Below, piece by piece: positions 19,755-28,340 of a stretch of DNA of 64,000 bases (positions are counted from its first letter, which is position 1; every line of letters begins with the position of its first letter). Source of the stretch: Streptomyces griseoloalbus (GTDB lineage Bacteria > Actinomycetota > Actinomycetes > Streptomycetales > Streptomycetaceae); the NCBI GenBank assembly GCA_014650015.1, contig BMUD01000011.1, forward strand, positions 186,001-250,000, written 5' to 3'. The position numbers were made by a program, and so were the translations under genes. The notes below the pieces were generated by a model, which had not been told where the DNA came from, did no database searches, and saw only the letters and a list, made by a program, of their open reading frames with translations.

Positions 19755-20468
19755 TCAGCGCTCGCTGTTCGCCCCTCGGCGGCGCATGCCGAAGAAGACC
19801 GCGCCACCGCCGGCCACGACCAGGGCGGCCGCGATACCGGCGATGAGACCGGTGTTGGAGTTGGCGCCGGTCTCGGCGAGGTTCGACTCACCGGCCGGGG
19901 ACGGCGCGTTGCTCGGGGCGTCCGCCGGAGCGGTGCTCTCGCTCTCCGTCGCCGACGGGGTCGGCGTGCCGGGCTCCTCGGCCGGGACCGAGGGCGTCTC
20001 CGACGGAGTGCTGGGCGTCGGAGTCGGGGTCTCCTCCTCCGCCGTCTTGCAGGCCGTCGCCGGCGTGGTCAGGTTCGGCTTGATGTCCTCGTCGACGTAG
20101 GGCTTCGCCTCGACGTGGATGCGGTACTGGGCGTTCGGCTTCCAGTCCTCCTCGAAGGTGATGGTGGTGCCCTCACGGGAGCCCTTGACCACCTGCTCGC
20201 CGATCTTCTTCTCATCGGCGCCGTTGTTCTCCAGGAACACGGTGATGGTGGCGGGGACGCCGGCCGGGTCCACGTCGGTGACGGTGATGACGCCCTTGTC
20301 ACCGACGCACTTGGCCTCGGCCGAGAACTCGTTGATGTTGCAGGCCGCCGCGTTGCCGGCGGCACCGAGCGCGAGCGCGGCGGACGCGGAGACGACACCG
20401 AGGGCGCGCACGGTGCGCGCGACGGTACGGCGCGAGGCCGTGCGGGGGAATACGGACAGAACTGCCAC
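19755..20468 (-). CDS. LAETG-type sortase-anchored surface protein
   Basis: Exported 237-residue protein. A signal peptide (residues 1-42, ending GNAAA) is followed by a domain with two early Cys residues that may pair, a long Pro/Thr/Ser/Glu-rich spacer (about 140-195) that would cross the wall, and the sorting signal LAETG at 197-201, a membrane segment and a basic tail RRR. LAxTG is the motif of streptomycete class E sortases, so it is probably linked to peptidoglycan. GTG start at 20468 follows AAAGGA. The exposed domain is not recognised. Confidence 0.88.
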   Translation of the reverse strand: MAVLSVFPRTASRRTVARTVRALGVVSASAALALGAAGNAAACNINEFSAEAKCVGDKGVITVTDVDPAGVPATITVFLENNGADEKKIGEQVVKGSREGTTITFEEDWKPNAQYRIHVEAKPYVDEDIKPNLTTPATACKTAEEETPTPTPSTPSETPSVPAEEPGTPTPSATESESTAPADAPSNAPSPAGESNLAETGANSNTGLIAGIAAALVVAGGGAVFFGMRRRGANSER

Positions 20469-20506
20469 GTTTGTCCTTTACGGAAAGCGCGAATGCGGGG
20501 GGTTGA

Positions 20507-20535
20507 GGGGGTGTTGACGGATCATCAGCACCCCC
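20507..20535 (-). promoter_or_regulatory. 5' leader stem-loop of the LAETG gene
   Basis: GGGGGTGTTGA and TCAGCACCCCC form an 11-bp stem (one G-U) with a 7-base loop, in the leader about 40 bases before the start codon. It may stabilise the message. Confidence 0.45.
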
Positions 20536-20549
20536 ACGAGGCTCTCAGG

Positions 20550-20577
20550 TTTATAAGCGTCGCATAAGTAGTGTCAA
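20550..20577 (-). promoter_or_regulatory. Near-consensus promoter of the LAETG gene
   Basis: On the minus strand TTGACA (20577-20572), 16-base spacer, TATAAA (20555-20550). This is close to the housekeeping consensus and unusually AT-rich for this genome, predicting strong vegetative expression. Leader of about 75 bases. Confidence 0.75.
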
Positions 20578-20615
20578 CGCATATGCCGATCGCAGGCCCT
20601 GGCTTTGCCTTCTTA

Positions 20616-21737
20616 TTAACCGCCCAGACGTTTCAGCGCCTCCGGGGCCTCCTCGATCCGGTCCACCAAGGCGATCCGCGCCTCCATCGAGCGCTCCCGG
20701 GCGAGCGAGCGCAGCAGCGGCCAGGCCGGCAGCTTCTCCGTCCAGTGGGCCCGGTTCACCAGCACCATGGGCGTGGGCTCGCCCCGCGACTCGTAGTAGT
20801 TCGGCGTCGCGTTGTCGAAGATCTCCTGGACGGTGCCGGCGGCGCCCGGCAGGAACACCACGCCCGCGGTGCAGCGGGCCAGCAGGCCGTCCTCGCGGGT
20901 GGCGTTGGCGAAGTACTTCGCGATGTGGGAGGCGAAGGCGTTCGGCGGCTCGTGGCCGTAGAACCAGGTGGGGATGCCGATCGAGTGGTTGCCCTTCGGC
21001 CAGCGGGTGCGCACCTCGAAGGCGGCGCGCGCCCAGTCGGTGATCGACGGCGTGAACGCCGGTGCGGCGGCGAGGAGTCGGCAGGCCTCGTCCAGCATCG
21101 CCTCGTCGTACGGGGCGGCGTAGGCACCGAGGTTCGCCGCCTCCATCGCGCCCGGGCCACCGCCGGTCGCGACCGTGAAACCGGCGTGGGTCAGCGCCCT
21201 TCCGAGCCGGGCGGCGCCCCGGAACTCCTCGGTGCCGCGGGCCATCGCGTGACCGCCCATGACCCCCACCACCCGCGCCCCGCGCAGGAGTTCGTCGAGG
21301 GCGTCGGACATCGAGTCGTCGTGGACCGCGCGCAGCATGGAGGCGAAGATGTCGCCGTCGGCCTTGGTCCGCTGGAACCAGGCGTGGGCCAGCGCGTCGG
21401 GAGTGGCCTCGTAGCCCTTGTCGAGCGAGGCGAACAGGTCGCCGGGCGCGTAGAGGTGCCCGCGGTACGGGTCGAAGGGGAGGCCCGGGACGGGCGGGAG
21501 GACCAGGGCGCCGTCGGCGCGGAGCTTCTCCGCCGCGTCCGGACGCATCCGGCAGCCGAGGAAGACCGCCTCGGAGGTGTCGGTGGTGAGCAACTCCCGT
21601 GTCCGGTCCGTCAGATCGACGGACTGGACACGGAATCCGGAGAGCGTGCCGCGGGCCGAGACGATCGCGTCGAACTCCTCGAGCGTCTCTATCTCGCGGT
21701 CCCCGTGATGGACGGCATAGGCGGGACTCGTCTGCAC
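20616..21737 (-). CDS. LOG family (TIGR00730-like) Rossmann-fold protein, long form
   Basis: A 373-residue protein with the LOG motifs GGGPGAMEAAN (192-202) and PGAAGTVQEI near residue 300, the latter matching PGGxGTxxE with an Ala substitution. LOG enzymes split nucleoside 5'-monophosphates into base and ribose phosphate. The first ~150 residues are an extra N-terminal region resembling the long PpnN class, so it may be a nucleotide-pool enzyme rather than a cytokinin activator. The GTG at 21737 is preceded by TAGCAT at the spacing for a leaderless message. Confidence 0.8.
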   Translation of the reverse strand: MQTSPAYAVHHGDREIETLEEFDAIVSARGTLSGFRVQSVDLTDRTRELLTTDTSEAVFLGCRMRPDAAEKLRADGALVLPPVPGLPFDPYRGHLYAPGDLFASLDKGYEATPDALAHAWFQRTKADGDIFASMLRAVHDDSMSDALDELLRGARVVGVMGGHAMARGTEEFRGAARLGRALTHAGFTVATGGGPGAMEAANLGAYAAPYDEAMLDEACRLLAAAPAFTPSITDWARAAFEVRTRWPKGNHSIGIPTWFYGHEPPNAFASHIAKYFANATREDGLLARCTAGVVFLPGAAGTVQEIFDNATPNYYESRGEPTPMVLVNRAHWTEKLPAWPLLRSLARERSMEARIALVDRIEEAPEALKRLGG

Positions 21738-21777
21738 CCGCCCATGCTAGGGGGTGACCCCTGGGCCCGATGGACTC

Positions 21778-22185
21778 TCAGCCCTCGACCGCGGCCGCGT
21801 CCATCCACACGACCTCCCAGGTGTGGCCGTCGAGGTCGTCGAAGGCGCGGCCGTACATGAAGCCGTGGTCCTGCGTCTCACCGGAGACCGAGCCGCCCGC
21901 CGCCACTGCCTTCTCGACCAGCTCGTCGACCTTCTCGCGGCTCTCGGCGCTCAGCGCCAGCATCACTTCGCTGCTCTTCGTGGCGTCCACGATCTCCTTC
22001 TTCGTGAACTCCGCGTACTTCTGCCGGGTCAGCAGCATCGCGAAGATCGTGTCACTGATCACCACGGACGCGGCGGTCTCGTCGCTGAACTGCTCGTTGA
22101 TCGAGTAGCCGATCTCGGTGAAGAACTTCTTCGAGGCGTCGAGGTCGTTGACGGCCAGGTTCACGAAGATCATCTGCTGGTACAT
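21778..22185 (-). CDS. VOC (glyoxalase/bleomycin resistance) family protein
   Basis: A 135-residue single-module vicinal oxygen chelate protein (MIFVNLAVNDLDASKKFFTEIGYS ... DLDGHTWEVVWMD). The ATG at 22185 follows GGGAGAA. Resembles the PhnB-like/DGPF-adjacent streptomycete VOC proteins; substrate unknown. It has its own upstream gap and is not coupled to the neighbouring genes. Confidence 0.85.
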   Translation of the reverse strand: MYQQMIFVNLAVNDLDASKKFFTEIGYSINEQFSDETAASVVISDTIFAMLLTRQKYAEFTKKEIVDATKSSEVMLALSAESREKVDELVEKAVAAGGSVSGETQDHGFMYGRAFDDLDGHTWEVVWMDAAAVEG

Positions 22186-22283
22186 GGCGGGGTTCTCCCA
22201 TTCGGTCCATCGAGTTCGTGGGGGTAGACCGGGGGCCCGCGCGGAACTCATCGGCCCGCGGAGATTTTTTTCGCACCGATTTT

Positions 22284-22365
22284 CGTACCGGTCTCAGCGG
22301 GTCGTACCGGTCTCAGAGCGTGTACCGGCCTCAGAGACCGCCAAGGGCGTACCGGCCTCAGCGGG
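22284..22365. repeat. Four-copy 18-bp repeat
   Basis: Degenerate copies of YGTACCGGYCTCAGMG start at 22284, 22303, 22321 and 22348. The last contains the stop codon of the ABC permease gene. An A/T tract (TTTTTTTT around 22265-22272) adjoins. Looks like tandem duplication of a gene end. Confidence 0.65.
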
Positions 22366-23722
22366 CCAGTGGCCAGGCCGACAGCTCGGCCACGACCAGG
22401 GTCAGCGGCCCGAACAGCGCGAGGAGCGCACCCGCGCGGAGCGCGGCCGCCCTGCGCAGCGTGGCCGTGGGCGCCCCGAGGCGCCGCAGCGCGGCGGTGG
22501 TGCCGGCGCGGGCCTGCCTGGCCTCGACGGCGGCCGTCAGCAGGGTCGCCACCGTGCAGCCGGCCACCAGCAGCACCCCGAGCGTGACGAGCGGACCGGA
22601 GGAGGCGTCCTGGCCGTCCTGCAGCGAGGCCATCGCGTACGCGGCCGACATCACGGCGCAGACCACGCCCAGCGGACGGCCGATGCGGGCGGCCTCCGCC
22701 ATGAGGATCCGCCCGGCCAGCAGCCGCAGGGCACCCGGGCGGACCGTCTGGATCAGCCTGCCGCACAGATGGGTCAGACCGGGACCGGCCAGGGCGAGCC
22801 CGACGGCGGTCAGGGGCAGCCCGAGCAGCGCGGCCGGCCGGCCGCCCGCCGCGCCCCCGGCGCCCGTACGGCTCGCGAGGGCCTCCACGGCCAGCCCCAC
22901 CGCCAGTACCGCGATGCCCCAGGGAAGCCCGGACGGCTGCGTGTGCGCGGCGGAGGGCGGGGCTCCGGCGACGTCCTCCGGCCCGGTCTCCGGCCCGGTC
23001 TCCGGCCCGGGCCCGGTCTCGGACCCCGTTTCGAGCACGTCCGCCGCGCCCTCCCGGTCCGGCGCCGGGACGACCGTGCGCCGGCCGCGCGCCGCCGCCC
23101 CCGACTGCTTGCCGAACCGTCCGTACGCCCCGAAGGACTCCCGTACCGCCGTGCGCCGGTACGCGCCGAACCGGCCGTACGACCGTGCCCCGCGGGCCGC
23201 GCCGGTCACCGGTTCGCGCGGCCGGAGCGCCACCGCGACCGCCGCCGACGCGCTCAGCGGCACCAGGGCCAGCAGGGTCAGGGCCGCCGGGAGCGGCAGC
23301 GGCCGGCCGGCGGCAAGGAAGTCCGTCGCGGCACCGTCGAAGGGCATGCCGGTCAGGTCGCCGCGCAGATGGAGGAAGACGAGCAGCGCCAGCGTCGAGC
23401 CCAGCGTGCAGGACAGGGCCGTGGTGGCCGCCGAGATCGCCATGAGGCGGGCGGGACCGAGACCGACCGCCGACAGACCGGGCCGCGGCCGGGTGCCCGG
23501 ATCGGTGCGGGCGACCGCGATCGCGAAGTACACCGTGGCCGCCAGCGGGGCCGCGCACCAGGCCAGCCGGAGCGTCGAGGAGGCGGGTGTGTCCGGGTGG
23601 CCCAGGGCGTGGCCGAGGGCGCACAGCAGCAGGAAGCCCGTGCCCGCCGACGCGGCCGCGACCAGGAGACGGCGCAGTTGGACGGCCGGATGGGCGCTTC
23701 GGGTCAGACGGAGAGCGAGCAC
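22358..23722 (-). CDS. ABC transporter permease, FtsX/MacB-like
   Basis: Integral membrane protein of 454 residues with hydrophobic segments clustered at about 17-45, 55-75, 95-130, 145-175 and again toward the C-terminus. The central region (about 195-275) is hydrophilic and holds a low-complexity run of GPET repeats. The GTG at 23722 overlaps the ATPase stop by 19 bases, so the two are translationally coupled. Direction and substrate are unknown; the pairing suggests an exporter or extracytoplasmic-stress system rather than an importer. Confidence 0.75.
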   Translation of the reverse strand: MLALRLTRSAHPAVQLRRLLVAAASAGTGFLLLCALGHALGHPDTPASSTLRLAWCAAPLAATVYFAIAVARTDPGTRPRPGLSAVGLGPARLMAISAATTALSCTLGSTLALLVFLHLRGDLTGMPFDGAATDFLAAGRPLPLPAALTLLALVPLSASAAVAVALRPREPVTGAARGARSYGRFGAYRRTAVRESFGAYGRFGKQSGAAARGRRTVVPAPDREGAADVLETGSETGPGPETGPETGPEDVAGAPPSAAHTQPSGLPWGIAVLAVGLAVEALASRTGAGGAAGGRPAALLGLPLTAVGLALAGPGLTHLCGRLIQTVRPGALRLLAGRILMAEAARIGRPLGVVCAVMSAAYAMASLQDGQDASSGPLVTLGVLLVAGCTVATLLTAAVEARQARAGTTAALRRLGAPTATLRRAAALRAGALLALFGPLTLVVAELSAWPLAR

Positions 23723-24453
23723 GCCGCCCGGCCTTCCGTCTCGGCCGTCCCGGAGACCGGCGGCAGGTGCACGGTGCGCACCCGCCGCCCGTCGAGCAGC
23801 GACACGGTGCGGTCGGCGAGGGCGGCGGTCTGCGTGTCGTGGGTGGCGAGGACCACGGTGATGCCGTGCGACCGGGCCGCGGTGGTGAGCGTACGCAGGA
23901 CGTGGGCGCGGTCGACACGGTGCAGCGGGGCGGTCGGCTCGTCGGCGAAGAGCACCGAGGGCGCCGGGGCGAGGGCGCGGGCGATGCACACCCGCTGCCG
24001 CTCCGCCTGCGCCAGCTCCCCGGGGTGCTTGCGGGCCTTGTCCCCGATGTCGAGGCGCTCCAGCCACTCCAGGGCCGCCGTCTTGGCGCGGCGGCGCCCG
24101 GTGCCGCGCAGCATCAGCGGCAGGGCGGCGTTCTCCCAGACGTTCAGCTCGGGGACGAGCTCCGGCGCCGGGCCGACCCAGCCGAACCGGTCCCGGCGCA
24201 GCCGCTCGCGGGCGACGGGGCCCATGGTGTGCACGGGCACGCTGTTGAACCAGACCTCGCCGCTGCGGGCGGGCAGCAGGCCGAAAAGGCAGCGCAGCAG
24301 GGTCGTTTTGCCGCTGCCGCGCGGGCCGCCGACGGCGAGGATCTCGCCCTCCCGGACGCCGAGCGAGACCCCGCTCAGCCCGGGTGAGCCGTCGTCGTAC
24401 CGGAAGTGCAGGGCACGTGCCCAGAGCACGTCGTTGTCCGGTGGGGCCACCAT
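23704..24453 (-). CDS. ABC transporter ATPase with degenerate Q-loop and signature
   Basis: A 249-residue LolD/MacB-class ATPase. Walker A GGPRGSGKTT at 42-51 and Walker B FADEPT at 169-174 are intact, with a His switch in ATHDTQT. The signature reads LAQAERQR (147-154) instead of LSGGQxQR, and the Q-loop glutamine is replaced (WVGPAPE). The ATG at 24453 follows GAGGTG. Partner of the downstream permease. It may still hydrolyse ATP, but the altered signature deserves note. Confidence 0.8.
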   Translation of the reverse strand: MVAPPDNDVLWARALHFRYDDGSPGLSGVSLGVREGEILAVGGPRGSGKTTLLRCLFGLLPARSGEVWFNSVPVHTMGPVARERLRRDRFGWVGPAPELVPELNVWENAALPLMLRGTGRRRAKTAALEWLERLDIGDKARKHPGELAQAERQRVCIARALAPAPSVLFADEPTAPLHRVDRAHVLRTLTTAARSHGITVVLATHDTQTAALADRTVSLLDGRRVRTVHLPPVSGTAETEGRAACSLSV

Positions 24454-24544
24454 GGCGTACACCTCGGTTCGGATCGGAAATGCCGTGCGCGATTCGTGAT
24501 TCCCCCGTCCGGGGGAACGAAGGCAGGGCCGATCGGTCACTGGC

Positions 24545-24550
24545 ACGCTA
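24545..24550 (-). promoter_or_regulatory. Candidate -10 box of the ABC pair
   Basis: TAGCGT on the minus strand, about 92 bases before the ATPase start, with no clear -35 box. A 7-bp CCCCC/GGGGG hairpin (around 24500-24520) lies in the leader. Confidence 0.3.
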
Positions 24551-24678
24551 GGCAGGCGGTGGCGCCGTACCGGACAGCACGCGGCCCCGGGCCGCCGTTT
24601 CTCACTCGAACGGGCGGCACCGAGGACGGTGTTGATCATCCAGACGGAAGATCGGGAACCCGGATGGCCGAGGGGTCC

Positions 24679-26049
24679 TCACAGCCTGGTCCATGCCTCC
24701 GACAGCGTCGCGCGCAGGATCTGCTCGATCTCGTCGAACGTCTCCTGGTCGGAGATCAGCGGCGGGGCGAGCTGGACGACCGGGTCGCCGCGGTCGTCGG
24801 CGCGGCAGTACAGGCCGTTCTCGAAGAGCTTCTTCGACAGGAAGCCGTACAGGACCCGCTCGGTCTCGTCCGCGTCGAAGGACTCCTTGGTGTTCTTGTC
24901 CTTGACGAGCTCGATGCCGTAGAAGAAGCCGTTGCCGCGGACGTCGCCGACGATCGGCAGGTCGTGCAGCTTCTCCAGGGTCGCGCGGAAGGCGCCCTCG
25001 TTGTCCAGTACGTGCTGGTTCAGGCCCTCGCGCGCGAACAGGTCGAGGTTGGCGATGCCCACCGCGGCCGACACGGGGTGACCGCCGAAGGTGTAGCCGT
25101 GCAGGAAGGTGTTGTCGCCCTCGTAGAACGGCTCGGCGAGGCGGTCGGAGATGACGCAGGCGCCGATGGGGGAGTAGCCGGAGGTCATGCCCTTGGCACA
25201 GGTGATCATGTCCGGGACGTAGCCGAACTTGTCGCAGGCGAACGTGGTGCCGAGCCGGCCGAAGGCGCAGATGACCTCGTCGGAGACGAGCAGCACGTCG
25301 TACTGGTCGCAGATCTCGCGCACCCGCTGGAAGTAGCCGGGCGGGGGCGGGAAGCAGCCGCCGGCGTTCTGCACCGGCTCCAGGAAGACGGCCGCGACCG
25401 TGTCCGGGCCCTCGAAGAGGATCTGCTGCTCGATCTGGTCGGCGGCCCAGCGGCCGAACGCCTCCGGGTCGTCGCCGTGGATCGGCGCCCGGTAGATGTT
25501 GGTGTTCGGCACCTTGTGGGCGCCCGGCACCAGCGGCTCGAAGGGGGCCTTCAAGGCCGGCAGTCCGGTGATGGACAGGGCGCCCTGCGGGGTGCCGTGG
25601 TAGGCCACCGCGCGGGAGATGACCTTGTACTTGGTCGGCTTGCCGGTCAGCTTGAAGTACTGCTTGGCGAGCTTCCAGGCGGTCTCGACCGCCTCGCCGC
25701 CGCCGGTGGTGAAGAAGACCTTGTTCAGATCGCCCGGCGCCTCGTCGGCGAGCCGCTCCGCCAGCTCCACGGCCTTGGGGTGGGCGTAGGACCACACCGG
25801 GAAGAAGGCCAGCTCCTGCGCCTGCTTGAAGGCGGTCTCCGCGAGTTCCGTACGGCCGTGCCCCGCCTGGACCACGAACAGGCCCGCGAGGCCGTCGAGG
25901 TAGCGCTTGCCCCTGTCGTCGAAGATGTGGGTGCCCTCGCCCCGGACGATGGTGGGGACGGGGGAGCTGGCGTACGAGGACATGCGGGTGAAGTGCATCC
26001 ACAAGTGGTCGTACGCGGACTTGCTGAGGTCCTTGGGGTCGGTGCTCAC
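24679..26049 (-). CDS. Class III aminotransferase, putrescine/diamine type
   Basis: PLP-dependent fold-type I enzyme of 456 residues. The PLP lysine is Lys286 (TCAKGMTSG), the pyridine-N Asp is Asp257 (VSDEVICAFGRLG), and TTGGGEAVETAWK (about 114-126) binds phosphate. Sequence and context (Lrp regulator, aminobutyraldehyde dehydrogenases, potABCD) fit a SpuC-like putrescine:pyruvate aminotransferase giving 4-aminobutanal; beta-alanine:pyruvate transamination is the main alternative. GTG start 26049 lies two bases after the regulator stop, so they form an operon. Confidence 0.85.
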   Translation of the reverse strand: MSTDPKDLSKSAYDHLWMHFTRMSSYASSPVPTIVRGEGTHIFDDRGKRYLDGLAGLFVVQAGHGRTELAETAFKQAQELAFFPVWSYAHPKAVELAERLADEAPGDLNKVFFTTGGGEAVETAWKLAKQYFKLTGKPTKYKVISRAVAYHGTPQGALSITGLPALKAPFEPLVPGAHKVPNTNIYRAPIHGDDPEAFGRWAADQIEQQILFEGPDTVAAVFLEPVQNAGGCFPPPPGYFQRVREICDQYDVLLVSDEVICAFGRLGTTFACDKFGYVPDMITCAKGMTSGYSPIGACVISDRLAEPFYEGDNTFLHGYTFGGHPVSAAVGIANLDLFAREGLNQHVLDNEGAFRATLEKLHDLPIVGDVRGNGFFYGIELVKDKNTKESFDADETERVLYGFLSKKLFENGLYCRADDRGDPVVQLAPPLISDQETFDEIEQILRATLSEAWTRL

Positions 26050-26051
26050 GA

Positions 26052-26570
26052 TTATCGGGTTCCCCACATGTAGGTCTGCTTCTTGAGCTTGAGGTAGACG
26101 AAGCTCTCGGTGGAGCGCACTCCGGGCACGGCCCGGATGCGTTTGTTGATGACCTCCAGAAGGTGGTCGTCGTCCTCGCAGACGATCTCGACCATCAGGT
26201 CGAAGGAGCCCGCGGTCATCACCACGTACTCGCATTCGGTCATGGCGGTCAGCGCGTCGGCCACGGACTCGACGTCGCCCTCGACGTTGACCCCGACCAT
26301 CGCCTGGCGGCGGAAGCCCACGGTGAGCGGGTCCGTGACGGCGACGATCTGCATCACGCCCTGGTCGAGCAGCTTCTGGACGCGCTGGCGCACGGCCGCC
26401 TCCGACAGGCCGACGGCCTTGCCGATCGCGGCGTACGGCCGGCGGCCGTCCTCCTGGAGCTGCTCGATGATGGCGAGGGAGACGGCGTCCAACTGGGGAC
26501 CGCCGCCGTTCTTGGACTCGCGGGAGTCCTTCGGGTCTGCGCTTCGACTGGCCACGGGGTCACTGTGCAC
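26052..26570 (-). CDS. Lrp/AsnC family regulator (EpuRI-like)
   Basis: Leucine-responsive-type regulator with an AsnC HTH (LDAVSLAIIEQLQEDGRRPYAAIGKAVGLSEAAVRQRVQKL...) and C-terminal RAM ligand domain (VNVEGDVESVADAL... YVVMTAGSFDLMVEIVC). Two starts are plausible: GTG 26570, used here, or GTG 26555, which is placed exactly for a leaderless message from TTGCAG-18-CACAGT. The S. coelicolor homologue at this position has been linked to ethanolamine/polyamine control. Cotranscribed with the aminotransferase and divergent from an aldehyde dehydrogenase. Confidence 0.85.
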   Translation of the reverse strand: MHSDPVASRSADPKDSRESKNGGGPQLDAVSLAIIEQLQEDGRRPYAAIGKAVGLSEAAVRQRVQKLLDQGVMQIVAVTDPLTVGFRRQAMVGVNVEGDVESVADALTAMTECEYVVMTAGSFDLMVEIVCEDDDHLLEVINKRIRAVPGVRSTESFVYLKLKKQTYMWGTR

Positions 26571-26665
26571 GACGTATCGACAGTTCTGCAAGGCTCGATT
26601 GATGAAATTCGTTGTCTGTGGTGCTTCTGCTTGCGGATTTCGCAGGAGCGGGGCGGGTGGGGGTG

Positions 26666-26693
26666 TTGAAAACGTCAGCTGTCGGTCTAGGGT
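26666..26693 (+). promoter_or_regulatory. Promoter of the aldehyde dehydrogenase gene
   Basis: TTGAAA (26666-26671), 16-base spacer, TAGGGT (26688-26693); predicted start near 26700 and a leader of about 80 bases. Confidence 0.65.
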
Positions 26694-26710
26694 GGGTGTC
26701 TCAGAGGTTG

Positions 26711-26755
26711 GACACCTCGACACCTCTCGACACCCCTAGAGACCTCGGACACACC
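26711..26755. promoter_or_regulatory. Direct-repeat operator candidate
   Basis: GACACCTC at 26711, GACACCTC at 26719 and GACACCCC at 26729, with a further GGACACACC at 26748. All lie just downstream of the predicted start of the aldehyde dehydrogenase transcript and face the Lrp/AsnC gene; candidate binding array for that regulator. Confidence 0.5.
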
Positions 26756-26781
26756 CACAAGGAACACCAGGAGGGCCTGCA

Positions 26782-28221
26782 GTGAGCACCGAGCTGCGTC
26801 GTCTGCGCAACTACATCGGCGGGGAGTTCCGGGACGCCGCCGACGGACGGACCACCGAGGTGGTCAACCCCGCGACGGGCGAGGCGTACGCGACCGCTCC
26901 GCTGTCCGGGCAGGCGGATGTGGACGCCGCGATGGCGGCCGCCGCCGAGGCGTTTCCCGGCTGGCGCGACACCACCCCGGCCGAGCGGCAGAAGGCACTG
27001 CTGAGGATCGCGGACGCCTTCGAGGAGCGCGCCGAGGAACTCATCGCGGCCGAGGTGGAGAACACGGGCAAGCCGGTCGGGCTGACCCGCACCGAGGAGA
27101 TTCCGCCGATGGTGGACCAGATCCGCTTCTTCGCGGGTGCGGCGCGGATGCTCGAGGGCCGCTCGGCCGGCGAGTACATGGAGGGCCTGACCTCCATCGT
27201 GCGCCGCGAGCCGGTCGGCGTCTGCGCGCAGGTCGCCCCCTGGAACTACCCGATGATGATGGCCGTGTGGAAGTTCGCCCCGGCGATCGCCGCGGGCAAC
27301 ACGGTCGTCCTGAAGCCCTCGGACACCACCCCGGCCTCCACGGTCCTGATCGCCGAGATCCTCGGCTCGATCCTGCCCAGGGGCGTCTTCAACGTCCTCT
27401 GCGGCGACCGCGACACCGGGCGTCTGATGGTCGAGCACCCCACCCCGGCGATGGCGTCCATCACCGGTTCGGTGCGCGCCGGCATGTCGGTCGCCGAGTC
27501 CGCGTCCAAGGACCTCAAGAGGGTCCACCTGGAGCTGGGCGGCAAGGCCCCGGTCGTGGTCTTCGAGGACACCGACATCCCCAAGGCCGTCGCGGGCATC
27601 TCGGAGGCGGGCTTCTTCAACGCCGGCCAGGACTGCACGGCCGCCACGCGCGTCCTCGTCCACGAGTCGATCCACGACGAGTTCGTCTCCGCGCTGGCCA
27701 AGGCCGCCGCCGACACCAAGACCGGTATGCCGGACGACGAGGACGTCCTGTTCGGTCCGCTCAACAACCCCAACCAGCTCAAGCAGGTCGAGGGCTTCAT
27801 CGAGCGGCTGCCCGCGCACGCGCGCGTGGAGGCGGGCGGCAAGCGCGTCGGCGAGCAGGGCTTCTTCTACGCCCCCACCGTCGTCTCGGGCCTCAACCAG
27901 GACGACGAGATCATCCAGAAGGAGGTCTTCGGCCCGGTCATCACCGTCCAGCGCTTCACCGACGAGGACCAGGCCGTCGAGTACGCCAACGGCGTCGAGT
28001 ACGCGCTGGCCTCCTCGGTGTGGACGAAGGACCACTCCCGCGCGATGCGCATGTCCAAGAGGCTCGACTTCGGCTGCGTGTGGATCAACACCCACATCCC
28101 GCTGGTCGCGGAGATGCCGCACGGCGGCTTCAAGAAGTCCGGCTACGGCAAGGACCTCTCGGCGTACGGCTTCGACGACTACACGCGCGTCAAGCACGTG
28201 ATGACGTCGCTCGACGGCTGA
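26782..28221 (+). CDS. Gamma-aminobutyraldehyde dehydrogenase
   Basis: NAD(P)-dependent aldehyde dehydrogenase of 479 residues. Catalytic Cys285 in FNAGQDCTAATR, general base Glu251 in HLELGGK, cofactor lysine Lys178 (VVLKPS), and the PWNYP motif at 153-157. The GQDCTAATR active-site peptide is characteristic of the aminobutyraldehyde/betaine aldehyde group. It would oxidise 4-aminobutanal to GABA. GTG start with an AGGAGGG site. Divergent from the Lrp-aminotransferase operon that produces its probable substrate. Confidence 0.88.
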   Translation: MSTELRRLRNYIGGEFRDAADGRTTEVVNPATGEAYATAPLSGQADVDAAMAAAAEAFPGWRDTTPAERQKALLRIADAFEERAEELIAAEVENTGKPVGLTRTEEIPPMVDQIRFFAGAARMLEGRSAGEYMEGLTSIVRREPVGVCAQVAPWNYPMMMAVWKFAPAIAAGNTVVLKPSDTTPASTVLIAEILGSILPRGVFNVLCGDRDTGRLMVEHPTPAMASITGSVRAGMSVAESASKDLKRVHLELGGKAPVVVFEDTDIPKAVAGISEAGFFNAGQDCTAATRVLVHESIHDEFVSALAKAAADTKTGMPDDEDVLFGPLNNPNQLKQVEGFIERLPAHARVEAGGKRVGEQGFFYAPTVVSGLNQDDEIIQKEVFGPVITVQRFTDEDQAVEYANGVEYALASSVWTKDHSRAMRMSKRLDFGCVWINTHIPLVAEMPHGGFKKSGYGKDLSAYGFDDYTRVKHVMTSLDG

Positions 28222-28243
28222 GCGGCACGGCAGGAAGGCCACA

Positions 28244-28282
28244 CGTCGGCCCCGGACGGTGAACCACCGTCCGGGGCCGACG
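28244..28282. terminator. Terminator after the aldehyde dehydrogenase gene
   Basis: CGTCGGCCCCGGACGGT / ACCGTCCGGGGCCGACG, a perfect 17-bp stem with a 5-base GAACC loop. Confidence 0.85.
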
Positions 28283-28304
28283 CGTTCCCCGGTCCGGATC
28301 CGTT

Positions 28305-28334
28305 TTTGAACATGTTCAATTCCGGGCGTACGCT
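28305..28334 (+). promoter_or_regulatory. Leaderless promoter overlapped by a 14-bp palindrome
   Basis: TTTGAA (28305-28310), 18-base spacer, TACGCT (28329-28334), with the ATG seven bases on at 28341. The perfect palindrome TTGAACATGTTCAA (28306-28319) covers the -35 box and part of the spacer, the layout of a repressor operator; TetR-family operators commonly have this form. Confidence 0.65.
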
Positions 28335-28340
28335 GCTGCC

